Assembly: GCA_965203375.1 (NCBI GenBank)
Contig: OZ241886.1
Span: forward strand, 62,001-126,000
Direction of reading: 5' to 3'
DNA: 64,000 nt
Origin: CATQHS01 sp965203375
Lineage (GTDB): Bacteria; Actinomycetota; Acidimicrobiia; Acidimicrobiales; Aldehydirespiratoraceae
Shown: piece after piece, positions 8,422 through 15,504 of the stretch
Layout of the letters: each line of letters begins with the position of its first letter
Numbering within the stretch: position 1 is the stretch's first letter
Program-made: the position numbers and the translations under genes
The notes under the pieces: generated by a model
The model's input: only the letters and a program-made list of their open reading frames with translations
Told to the model about the DNA's origin: nothing
Database searches by the model: none

Positions 8422-8524
8422 CGGAAGGCGGGGCGTTGATCCCGTCGGACCCGACGGCCCGGACGAGTGCGCCAACCCGGGCGGAATGCGGCCGGATCGG
8501 GAGGCGGCGTTGATCCTGTCGGAC
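8422..8524. repeat. Duplicated 5' end of dcd
   Basis: 8422-8450 and 8498-8524 are near-identical: a GGAGG-like ribosome site, GCGTTGATC and GTCGGAC. The second copy is the real dcd start; the first is a non-coding relic. Confidence 0.7.
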
Positions 8525-9073
8525 CGCTCGATCCGGGAGGCCCTGGAGTCGGGACGCATCGCCATCGACCCCCTCGACCCGGCCAGCATCCAGCCGTCGT
8601 CGGTGGACCTGCGGCTCGACCGCTCGTTCCGGGTGTTCCGCAACCACACCCTGGGCCACATCGACGTGCGCAAAGACCTCAGCGACCTGACCACCCTGCT
8701 GCGCGCCGACGAGGCCGACCCGTTCATCCTGCACCCGGGCGAGTTCGTGCTCGGATGCACCCTGGAGCGGGTGGCCCTGCCCGACGACTTGGTGGGCCGG
8801 CTGGAGGGCAAGTCGTCGCTGGGCCGGCTGGGCCTGCTGATCCACTCGACCGCCGGGTTCGTGGACGCCGGCTTCGACGGCCAGCTCACCCTGGAGCTGT
8901 CCAACGTGGCCAGCCTGCCCATCACCCTGTTCCCCGGCATGAAGATCGGCCAGGTCAGCTTCCACCAGATGACCACCCCGGCCGACAACCCCTACGGCGC
9001 CGGGGAGCTGCGCTCGAAGTACCAGAGCCAGCGCGGCCCCATGCCCTCCCGATACTGGGAGAACTTCGCCTGA
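8510..9073 (+). CDS. dcd: dCTP deaminase
   Basis: A 187-residue trimeric dUTPase-fold deaminase. Visible motifs are ILSDRSIREAL at the N-terminus, IQPSSVDLRLD, LEGKSSLGRLGL (Ser and Arg of the active site) and HSTAGFVDAGFDGQLTLE with the catalytic Glu. It converts dCTP to dUTP for dTTP synthesis. Many actinobacteria have a bifunctional Dcd-Dut; a separate dut is present at 58581-59018. TTG at 8510 is preferred to ATG at 8486 because GGGAGGCG sits upstream and the family begins with LSDR. Both ends are duplicated (8422-8524 and 9044-9147). Confidence 0.92.
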   Translation: MILSDRSIREALESGRIAIDPLDPASIQPSSVDLRLDRSFRVFRNHTLGHIDVRKDLSDLTTLLRADEADPFILHPGEFVLGCTLERVALPDDLVGRLEGKSSLGRLGLLIHSTAGFVDAGFDGQLTLELSNVASLPITLFPGMKIGQVSFHQMTTPADNPYGAGELRSKYQSQRGPMPSRYWENFA

Positions 9074-9147
9074 GCCTCCGAGGCTTGCACCGGCGTCCAT
9101 GACGACCCCCTCCCGATACTGGGAGAACTTCGCCTGAGCCTCCGAGG
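9044..9147. repeat. 40-bp perfect duplication of the dcd 3' end
   Basis: 9044-9083 and 9108-9147 are identical and include the last codons and TGA of dcd. Confidence 0.95.
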
Positions 9148-9211
9148 GGGTCCGAAGAGGCCCGTCGGGCTGACCCTGCGCCCCCTGAGTCCCCGCCCCC
9201 GGCGGGCGGCC

Positions 9212-9217
9212 TATCCT
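9212..9217 (+). promoter_or_regulatory. -10 box TATCCT, leaderless start of crgA
   Basis: TATCCT, then 6 nt, then the ATG at 9224. No ribosome site is visible. Confidence 0.55.
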
Positions 9218-9223
9218 GTGGCC

Positions 9224-9508
9224 ATGGCGAAACCGGTGAAGCGGCGGGTGCAGGCCGGCGGGCGGACAACCCCCAAGGGCACCCGACCCGAGGGCTACAC
9301 CCCGGAGCGATCAAGCCACACCGGCTTCGACGCGCTCCCCTCCAGCCCGGTCTGGGTGGCCGTGCTGCTGTTCGGGCTGCTCGGCCTGGGGGTGGCCACC
9401 ATCGTCGTCAACTACCTGGGGGTGCTGTGGGACACCTCCAACCTGATCCTGCTGCTGGGCCTCGGCTTCGTCCTAGGCGGCATCATCACCGCCACCCAGT
9501 ACCGGTGA
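9224..9508 (+). CDS. crgA: Cell-division protein CrgA
   Basis: A 94-residue actinobacterial CrgA (UPF0233). It has a basic N-terminus (KPVKRRVQAGG), then two membrane helices: SSPVWVAVLLFGLLGLGVAT and NLILLLGLGFVLGGIIT. The charged end ATQYR takes the place of the common TRWR. Family knowledge: CrgA sits in the inner membrane at the septum and recruits division and peptidoglycan enzymes. In mycobacteria crgA lies near oriC; here a DnaA-box pair lies 130 bp downstream. The last 13 bp around the stop recur at 9587-9599. Confidence 0.85.
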   Translation: MAKPVKRRVQAGGRTTPKGTRPEGYTPERSSHTGFDALPSSPVWVAVLLFGLLGLGVATIVVNYLGVLWDTSNLILLLGLGFVLGGIITATQYR

Positions 9509-9555
9509 CGCTCGTCCGCCGGGGCCGCTAGCCGCCAGTGACCTGGCGAAGCACT

Positions 9556-9583
9556 GTTAATGCCGTCTGGCAACGGCACTAAC
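9556..9583. terminator. Hairpin downstream of crgA
   Basis: GTTAATGCCGT and ACGGCACTAAC pair over 11 positions with one G-U, around a 6-nt loop. There is no T-run after it, so an operator is as likely as a terminator. Confidence 0.35.
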
Positions 9584-9641
9584 CGATACCGGTGACGCTG
9601 ATTACTCGGTTGTAACTACATGAGTGTGATTCATCCCCCGA

Positions 9642-9662
9642 TTGTCCACAGCTTGTGGATAA
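9642..9662. promoter_or_regulatory. Convergent pair of DnaA boxes
   Basis: TTGTCCACA (9642-9650) and TGTGGATAA (9654-9662, reverse of TTATCCACA) are two consensus DnaA boxes 3 bp apart in opposite directions, in a non-coding, A+T-richer spot. Confidence 0.55.
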
Positions 9663-9684
9663 CCCTGCAGGCCGGGGGCGGCGC

Positions 9685-9945
9685 TCACTCGGACCAGTCG
9701 ATGGGGGTGACCAGATCCATGTCGTCCTGGCAGTGCCGGGGCGGGTCGGGGTCCTCGTTGGGGGCGACGGTCATGCGGACCTCGGCGCCACAGATCCGGC
9801 AGGCGTAATCAAGGCGCACCTTGCGGAGCTCGCCCGGGGGCGGGGGCTCGGGCAGTGGTCGGGCCAGGCCGCGCAGCATCCCCCACCCGATCTTGACGAT
9901 CAGCCAGCCGGCAAAGACGGCGATGACCACATTGAGGACGTTCAC
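9685..9945 (-). CDS. Small membrane-anchored protein with a Cys zinc-ribbon-like tail
   Basis: About 86 residues and no family recognised. One membrane helix at the N-terminus (NVVIAVFAGWLIVKIGWGM) is followed by a Pro-rich linker. The tail has CRICGAEVRM and PRHCQDDMDL, a CxxC plus HC pattern like a small zinc ribbon. GTG at 9945 was chosen because GGGGAGG lies 5 nt upstream; an in-frame GTG at 9975 is possible. It converges on the DnaA-box pair. Confidence 0.55.
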   Translation of the reverse strand: MNVLNVVIAVFAGWLIVKIGWGMLRGLARPLPEPPPPGELRKVRLDYACRICGAEVRMTVAPNEDPDPPRHCQDDMDLVTPIDWSE

Positions 9946-10048
9946 CCGGACCTCCCCGAAGCGGCCCAAGAGCACCCCGCGATCAGCCGGATAAGCGTCC
10001 TGTCGGGCTGAGGATCGGGGCGGGAGGGACCGGACATCGGGTCCAGGC

Positions 10049-10213
10049 TAAGAGCGCCCGCAAATGGGAGCCACGCTTTCATGCCTTCCCCAGGTCAAGC
10101 CATTCGCTCACGCTTTGCTGCGCGGCTTCTAAGAGCGTCCGTAAATAGGCCCCCACCCCTTCGGCCTTCACCTGGTCAGGCTTGTTTCGCTCCGCCTAGC
10201 GCGCCCTCTAAGC
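10049..10213. repeat. Two degenerate ~81-bp direct repeats next to the thiolase-like gene end
   Basis: 10049-10129 and 10130-10213 align from TAAGAGCG(C/T)CCG onward with shared blocks such as CCTTC..C..GGTCA. They separate two minus-strand genes. No gene was seen in 9946-10207. Confidence 0.6.
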
Positions 10214-11392
10214 CCCAGCCCGGTTTAGACCAGAGCCGCCGCCGTGCCGCCACACTGTGGCGACCGACCCGGTGGGACCGGCGCTGATGGTCAGCAGGTG
10301 TTGGCCGGGCTCGAGGCCGACTAGGCCGTCGGCGATCAGGCGCAGTTCCTCGGCCGACCCGGCGTCGCCGGTGGCCAGCGCGCCGCCAGCCCGGTTGATC
10401 CGGGCCGGGTCGATGCCCAGGGCCTGGCCGGCCAGGATCGGCGCTGCCGCGGTCGGCTCGGTGACGGCGACGGCATCCATGTCGGTGATCTCCAGTCCCG
10501 CCATGGCCAGAGCCCGGTCGGCCGCGGCCTGCACCCCGCCGATGGGGTCGAACGGGTCGCCCGCCGACCGGCCCGTGCCTGCCACTGACGCCGTCTGAGG
10601 TTCTCCGGTCTCTGGTGGTTCGCCGGTTCGCAGCAGCAGGGCCGCCACCGCGTCGGCGGGCGGGGCGAAAGTGGCGGCGGTGAGCAGGCCGCCCTCGCCG
10701 AAGGCGGGGGGCAGATCGGCTACGGCGCCGAGGTCGCGGACCCGGTCGGCCGCCACCGGCGTCGGCCAGCGGATATCCGGCCTGGCCCCGGCGAAGCGGG
10801 CGGCGACGGCCACGATCGAGCCGCACCGGTCATGATCCCGGCGCCGTCGGCACGACTCCTCGGCGACCGCGTCCAGTTCGGCCCGGGCGATGCCAGCCTC
10901 GGCCGCGGCCCGCTCGGCCAGCCGGGGAGGGGGCAGCAGGCCGCCCCGGTCGGCCAGGCGCTCGGCCACCCCGCCCCACGGGGCGCCGTAGGTCCGGCCC
11001 ATGGCCCCGGCGCCGGGGGGGACCACCGAAGACAGGCCCAGGCCGATCACCAGCACCATCCGGGCCTGGCCGGAGGCGACGGCGGCCGCGGCGGCCTGCA
11101 CGGCCATGGCCCCGCTGGTCTCGGCCCGGTCGATCCCGCAGCCGCCGATCCGGTGAGGCCACCCGGCGGCCAGCACCACCGCCCGGGCCGCGTCGGCCCC
11201 GTTGGCCCCCACCAGCTCGGCGCTGCCGACGATCACCTCGTCCACCTGCGACGGGTCGGTCCCGGTGCGGTCCAGCACCTCCTGGCCGACCGCGGCGGCC
11301 AGTTCCACGGGATGCCAGCCCGACAATTCGGCGTCGACAGGGCGCACCGCGGTGCGGGCCGCCCCGGCCAGCCACACCGGCGCCGGGCTCAC
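10208..11392 (-). CDS. Thiolase-fold protein lacking the catalytic residues
   Basis: A 394-residue protein with the two-half thiolase layout: VWLAGAARTAV at the N-terminus and DAVAVTEPTAAAPIL and INRAGGALATGD in the C-terminal half. The nucleophile position is altered: where thiolases have NRxCxSG this has DRAETSG (Glu about residue 91). The GHP histidine motif reads GDA, and the final catalytic Cys is replaced in LTISAGPTGS. It is therefore probably not a thiolase. Non-catalytic thiolase-like subunits act as partners, for example of SCP2-type or DUF35 proteins, but none is adjacent. No close regulatory signal was found. Confidence 0.7.
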   Translation of the reverse strand: MSPAPVWLAGAARTAVRPVDAELSGWHPVELAAAVGQEVLDRTGTDPSQVDEVIVGSAELVGANGADAARAVVLAAGWPHRIGGCGIDRAETSGAMAVQAAAAAVASGQARMVLVIGLGLSSVVPPGAGAMGRTYGAPWGGVAERLADRGGLLPPPRLAERAAAEAGIARAELDAVAEESCRRRRDHDRCGSIVAVAARFAGARPDIRWPTPVAADRVRDLGAVADLPPAFGEGGLLTAATFAPPADAVAALLLRTGEPPETGEPQTASVAGTGRSAGDPFDPIGGVQAAADRALAMAGLEITDMDAVAVTEPTAAAPILAGQALGIDPARINRAGGALATGDAGSAEELRLIADGLVGLEPGQHLLTISAGPTGSVATVWRHGGGSGLNRAGA

Positions 11393-11471
11393 GCCGCCAA
11401 CGCCTCCCGGCTCACGTCAGCCCCGGCCCTACACTGGCGGCAGAATCGGAGCCCGGAGCCGGAGGAGGAAC

Positions 11472-11999
11472 ATGGACCTGGATCTCACGGCCGATCAGAA
11501 TCTCGCCTTTCTGGTTCTGCGCCTGGCGCTCGGGCTCATGATCATCGTCCACGGCTACAACAAGATCTTCAAGGGCGGGAAGCTGGCCGGCACCGGCCGC
11601 TGGTTCGAGTCGATGGGCATGAGGCCGGGCCGGGTCCACGCCCGGCTGGCCGCCTTCTCCGAGGTCGGCTCGGGCCTGCTGCTGGCTTTGGGCCTGCTCA
11701 CCACGCTGGGGGCGGCCGCCTTGATCGGCATCATGGTTGTGGCCTTCTGGACGGTGCATGCCCGCAAGGGCTTCCTCATCACCAAGGAGGGCTGGGAGTA
11801 CGTGGCCCTGATCTCGGTGATGGCCTGGGTGGTGGCCATCGTGGGGCCGGGCGAGTACTCGGTGGACAATGCGCTGGACATCGCCGGTTACTGGGACGGC
11901 TGGAAGGGGCTGTGGATCGCGCTGATCCTAGGGGTGGGCGGCGGCGTGGCCCAGTTGGCGCTGTTCTACCGCCCGGGCTCGGTCCGGGCCGACGCCTGA
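11472..11999 (+). CDS. DoxX-family membrane protein
   Basis: A 175-residue protein with four hydrophobic segments (LVLRLALGLMIIVHGYNKI, GSGLLLALGLLTTLGAAAL, ALIGIMVVAFW, and ALISVMAWVVAIVGPG, plus a last LWIALILGVGGG). The first helix with RLxLGxxxxxHGxxK is the DoxX signature. Family members occur in respiratory or thiosulfate/sulfur systems and in redox stress; the exact role is not predictable. A strong ribosome site, GGAGGAGG, precedes the ATG. Confidence 0.8.
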   Translation: MDLDLTADQNLAFLVLRLALGLMIIVHGYNKIFKGGKLAGTGRWFESMGMRPGRVHARLAAFSEVGSGLLLALGLLTTLGAAALIGIMVVAFWTVHARKGFLITKEGWEYVALISVMAWVVAIVGPGEYSVDNALDIAGYWDGWKGLWIALILGVGGGVAQLALFYRPGSVRADA

Positions 12000-12098
12000 C
12001 CGCCGCCCGGCGCCGGGTCTTGGAACCTCGACGGGATCGGATGACACGGCCATGACCGGCATCGGCGGCAGCGGCGGCGCCGGTGGGATCGGCGGGAC

Positions 12099-13247
12099 AT
12101 GGACATAGCCGGCATCGACGACGTGCTGAGCACCACCAGGGCGGTCCGGCGGCGGCTCGACTTGGACCGGCCGGTGCCCCATGACCTGATCCTGGAGTGC
12201 GTGGACCTGGCCGAGCAGGCCCCGACCGGCGGAAACCAGCCCAGCCGTCGCTGGCTGGTGGTCACCGATGCCGATCTGAAGCGGTCCATCGCCGATATCT
12301 ACCGCCGGGCGGCGGGCGACTCGATGATCGCCGCCGCCGATGCTCTGGCCGGCACCGGCGGCGACCGGGAGCGCACCATGGCCTCGGCCGCCCACTTGGC
12401 CCGCCATCTCCAGGACGTGCCCGCCCTGGTGATCGCCACCATCTACGGACTCCACGACGGCAGCGGCCGGCCCGGGCTGTTCGACTCGGTCATCCAGTCG
12501 GCCTGGAGCTTCTGCCTGGCGCTGCGGGCCCGGGGGCTGGGCACGGTGTGGACCACGGCCTGGCTGAGCCACCAGGACGAGGTGGCCGAGCTGTTGGGCA
12601 TTCCGGCCGGGGTGACCCAGGTGGTGATGCTGCCGGTGGCCTACACCGTCGGCGACGACTTCCGGCCCGCCCCCCGGCGGCCCGCCCGCCAGGTCGTCTG
12701 GCTCAACGGCTGGGGCCTCACCGTCGAGCGAGCCCCGGCCGGCGGCCGGCCGGTGATGGCCGACGGTCCCGGCGTGGCGGTGGAGACCGACATCGAGGCC
12801 CCGCCGGAGCGGGTGTGGCCGGTGGTGACCGACCTCGACGCCCCGGCCGGCTTCAGCCGGGAGTTCCTGGGGGCGGAATGGCTGGACGAGCCCGGCGAGG
12901 GGGCCCGGTTCGTGGGCCGCAACCGGCTCGGGGAGCGGGAGTGGGAGGCCGAATGCCGGGTGGCGGAGTGGGCGCCCGGCCGCCGGTTTTCCTGGCACGT
13001 GGGCGACCCTGCTGCGCCCGGCGCCCGCTGGAGTTTCGAGCTCGAGCCCCTGGTGGGCGGCGCCACCCGGCTCCGGTTCTCAGTCGGCCTCGGCCCCGGC
13101 CCATCGGGCCTGACCGCGGCCATCGAAGCCGACCCCGACGCCGAGGCCGACATCGTGGCCCGGCGCTGCACCTGGCACCGCCGCAACATGACCGCCACCA
13201 TCCAAGGCATCAAATCCCTAGCCGAGTCCCCCTCCCCCACCGGGTGA
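12099..13247 (+). CDS. Nitroreductase-SRPBCC fusion protein
   Basis: A 382-residue two-domain protein. Residues 1-205 are a nitroreductase-type flavin fold: TTRAVRRRLDLDRPV, AEQAPTGGNQPSRRW, and GLGTVWTTAWLSHQDEVAELLGIP with the usual VMLPVAYTVGDDF. Residues 228-375 are an SRPBCC/START-type fold (VAVETDIEAPPERVWPVVTD, GARFVGRNRLG, GARWSFELEPLVGGATRLRF). Nitroreductases reduce nitro groups or quinones with NAD(P)H; SRPBCC domains bind hydrophobic ligands. The fusion suggests a flavin enzyme that holds a lipophilic substrate. The ribosome site is weak (GGCGGGAC). Confidence 0.8.
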   Translation: MDIAGIDDVLSTTRAVRRRLDLDRPVPHDLILECVDLAEQAPTGGNQPSRRWLVVTDADLKRSIADIYRRAAGDSMIAAADALAGTGGDRERTMASAAHLARHLQDVPALVIATIYGLHDGSGRPGLFDSVIQSAWSFCLALRARGLGTVWTTAWLSHQDEVAELLGIPAGVTQVVMLPVAYTVGDDFRPAPRRPARQVVWLNGWGLTVERAPAGGRPVMADGPGVAVETDIEAPPERVWPVVTDLDAPAGFSREFLGAEWLDEPGEGARFVGRNRLGEREWEAECRVAEWAPGRRFSWHVGDPAAPGARWSFELEPLVGGATRLRFSVGLGPGPSGLTAAIEADPDAEADIVARRCTWHRRNMTATIQGIKSLAESPSPTG

Positions 13248-13274
13248 GGCTTCTCAACCGGAGCGGCTTGACCG

Positions 13275-13540
13275 ATGGAGAGATCCGACCTTACGGAACT
13301 CCACTACATCACGCCGATCTCAAACGTCGCATCCATTCTCGACCGAGGAATCCTGAGCCACGACTCAGCAGCCCAGGTTGACCCCGACTCCATCGCTGAC
13401 AAGAGCGTGCAGGCACGACGCTCACGCGTTCCAGTGCTAGGTGGGGCAAACTCCATGATTATGCCAATCTCTAACGGCAGGAGGGCACGATAATCAAGAT
13501 GTTACAAGACGATCTGTTCGCCTCATCGGAGCATTTGGAG
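13275..13540 (+). pseudogene. darT remnant, N-terminal part, frameshifted and truncated
   Basis: MERSDLTELHYITPISNVAS and GILSHDSA match the N-terminus of the intact DarT encoded at 14549-15199. At about 13445 the frame breaks: the reading frame beginning with the codons KLHDYANL, a typical continuation of DarT proteins, is one base out and then meets a stop. The remaining two thirds of the gene is absent. It lies on the opposite strand from the intact darT-darG pair, facing it. Confidence 0.75.
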
Positions 13541-13619
13541 ATCACCTAGTTTGAGCCGACAAATTCTCGGAGTTTGCCTTGTTAGTTGAACTAACTTTCG
13601 ATCATTTCAAAGGCGGACT

Positions 13620-14558
13620 TTATCGGGCTCTAGAGGTCGCACGGCGATCAATCTCCTCGATCAGCCTTTTGGAGGCTACTCTGATTGCTTCTTTATCAGG
13701 GTCGCCTTGTTCGCGGCGCCAGTCGATGGACGTTTTGAATGTCGGCCCGGGTGCCAACAGAACTGAAACATCTAGCGACCTCCCCTCCGTCGGGTCACAC
13801 TCGTAGCCGATGACCCCGTTGTTGACTAGCCGCTTGCGCACCTGTCCAAAGAAATCGGGTCGCACGCCGTCAAAGTCCGGGAGCTCGAAGCAGGCCGCGG
13901 CCATCACTTTGGAGAACACGGTGGTGCTGACTCCCATGTCTTGCCCGGCTAACCTTTCCCCAGCGGCAGCCATGGCTTCGGCCATGTCTATCCAGCCCAG
14001 TTTGATCCTGCCCGGTTCGCCTACCCCATCCGGCGGGGCATGCAACTCTACCTCCACGGTCGGGAACCGCTCTTCGAGCCAAGTCAGCAGGGTCGGCCGG
14101 ATCAGGTCCCAGTTGAGCCGTCCGTTGCCACATCCCAGCGCCGGGACAGCCATCGATTTGATCTTCCATTCCTCGTTCTGGTCAGCGGCGTAGGAGAGTC
14201 CTCGGTCTATGTCGGAAAGCCGCGACTGGGGCTGTTTCCAGTGGTCTTTGGTCGGGAAGTTCAGCACATGCTTCACCGACAGTGACGGCGCAGACTCGAG
14301 AGTGTCCCCGTCAAACAAGATGCCTTGCTCTGAGTCTGGTGTCGGCGGATCAGGTCGCCACAGATACGGCCGCCCGAGCTTTACCTCGCCAGCGGCACAT
14401 TTCTTCTCGTATTCGGCGACCATCTCAGCATAGGCGGCGTTCTCGCGGAACAATGCCGCTACTCCCTTGCCCATCACCCCCCGACAATTCACCGTGTTCA
14501 CCAAGGTTCGCGCGGACGAAGCAAGCAAGTCGCCTGACTCTCGGAGTGTCACGCCCAT
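13620..14558 (-). CDS. darG: DarG antitoxin (macrodomain, DNA ADP-ribose hydrolase)
   Basis: A 312-residue protein. The macrodomain spans about residues 1-160: ESGDLL, LVNTVNCRGVMGKGVA and AVPALGCGNGRLNW are the ADP-ribose-binding loops. The C-terminal half (EAMAAAGERLAG, LPDFDGVRPDFFGQVRKRLV) is the DarG C-terminal domain. Family knowledge: DarG removes ADP-ribose from thymidine in DNA and also binds DarT. ATG at 14558 overlaps the darT stop, so the pair is translationally coupled. G+C is lower than in the flanks, in keeping with a mobile defence cassette. Confidence 0.9.
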   Translation of the reverse strand: MGVTLRESGDLLASSARTLVNTVNCRGVMGKGVAALFRENAAYAEMVAEYEKKCAAGEVKLGRPYLWRPDPPTPDSEQGILFDGDTLESAPSLSVKHVLNFPTKDHWKQPQSRLSDIDRGLSYAADQNEEWKIKSMAVPALGCGNGRLNWDLIRPTLLTWLEERFPTVEVELHAPPDGVGEPGRIKLGWIDMAEAMAAAGERLAGQDMGVSTTVFSKVMAAACFELPDFDGVRPDFFGQVRKRLVNNGVIGYECDPTEGRSLDVSVLLAPGPTFKTSIDWRREQGDPDKEAIRVASKRLIEEIDRRATSRAR

Positions 14559-15199
14559 GACCGATCCCGCTCCCAATCGTGGAATAACGCTGGGTCAATC
14601 GACACCTTGAAGGATTCGCGTAAACTGCTTGCGGCAGCCGCCGCTGATCGGACGCGATCATAGTGGTCGAACAACGGCGGCTGAGGCAGATGCGACCCTA
14701 ATCCCACGACCGCGCCGATCAACATGTCTGGCCCCACCGAATCTGGGATCAGTGCTTCGGCTTGTGATCGCTCATTCGGGGGACGGGCGAACACCCGCTC
14801 CGCATCCAGCTTGTCCAAGCCTAAATCGACATGCTTGTAGAACTTAGCTTTGTCCCTAGCGGCGTTAAATACAGAAACCACAGCACCCGTGACATCCAGA
14901 ACGTTAGAAGAGATCTTCAGCACACACACCGACGCGTCTCCCTCTGACCCCAGTACCTCGCGCAGCATCCAGTTGTGAGCCGTAAAATAGAGGGGCACAT
15001 ACTCGTGCAGCGGCTTGCGCCCACCGCCACGCACCGACACCTCTTTCGCAGCACGCCTCTTCTGGACCTCTTCATCAGCCACGGAGCAATGCAGTATCTC
15101 ATCAGCGGATTTGTGGCTGAGAATGCCTAGTTTGAAGATGGAAGGCAGGTTATCGATCGGGGCGATGTAGTACAATTCTCGGATGTCAGTGCGGCGCAC
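14549..15199 (-). CDS. darT: DarT toxin (DNA thymidine ADP-ribosyltransferase, DUF4433)
   Basis: A 216-residue protein of normal DarT length. RELYYIAPIDNLPSI and GILSHKSAD form the NAD-binding start. PLHEYVPLYFTAHNWMLREV is the conserved loop region. QAEALIPDSVG carries the Glu (about residue 148) that matches the catalytic glutamate. Family knowledge: DarT attaches ADP-ribose to thymidine in single-stranded DNA and blocks replication; DarTG systems act against phage. It is transcribed ahead of darG with overlapping ends. The start is GTG with no clear ribosome site. Confidence 0.9.
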   Translation of the reverse strand: MRRTDIRELYYIAPIDNLPSIFKLGILSHKSADEILHCSVADEEVQKRRAAKEVSVRGGGRKPLHEYVPLYFTAHNWMLREVLGSEGDASVCVLKISSNVLDVTGAVVSVFNAARDKAKFYKHVDLGLDKLDAERVFARPPNERSQAEALIPDSVGPDMLIGAVVGLGSHLPQPPLFDHYDRVRSAAAAASSLRESFKVSIDPALFHDWERDRSWA

Positions 15200-15206
15200 T
15201 GGTCGT

Positions 15207-15323
15207 ATGCCTCCTGACCGTCGGGCAGCAGTTATCGAATGGGGTAGGCATCATAGACCGCTGTCCGATGATGTTCTCAATGGGATCGCCGCCCATGGAG
15301 CGGGTATCCACGGCTCGCTCTAG
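15207..15323 (+). CDS. Possible 38-residue ORF divergent from darT
   Basis: MPPDRRAAVIEWGRHHRPL followed by a Gly/Ala/His-rich end and a stop. It starts 7 bp from the darT start on the other strand. No family is recognised and no ribosome site is clear. It may be a relic of a larger gene or non-coding. 15324-15504 holds nothing else visible. Confidence 0.25.
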   Translation: MPPDRRAAVIEWGRHHRPLSDDVLNGIAAHGAGIHGSL

Positions 15324-15504
15324 GATACGATCGCCGCTGACAGAGCGGGATGTGGCTGAGGCCACGCGCTCAACATCCCGGGTTGGCTCCGCGCCGAGCC
15401 ATCCGAAGACTCGACCTCACCCCCGACATCACCGCTGATGCCCCCTTTTTGGCGGTTGCGTCGTTCTGGCCCTGGCTTGGGGTGTCACACCTCCGCTCTC
15501 GTGG

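Noticed and set aside
9509..9684. Chromosome origin (oriC)
   Set aside because: Only two DnaA boxes, no clear A+T-rich unwinding stretch, and no dnaA or dnaN nearby.
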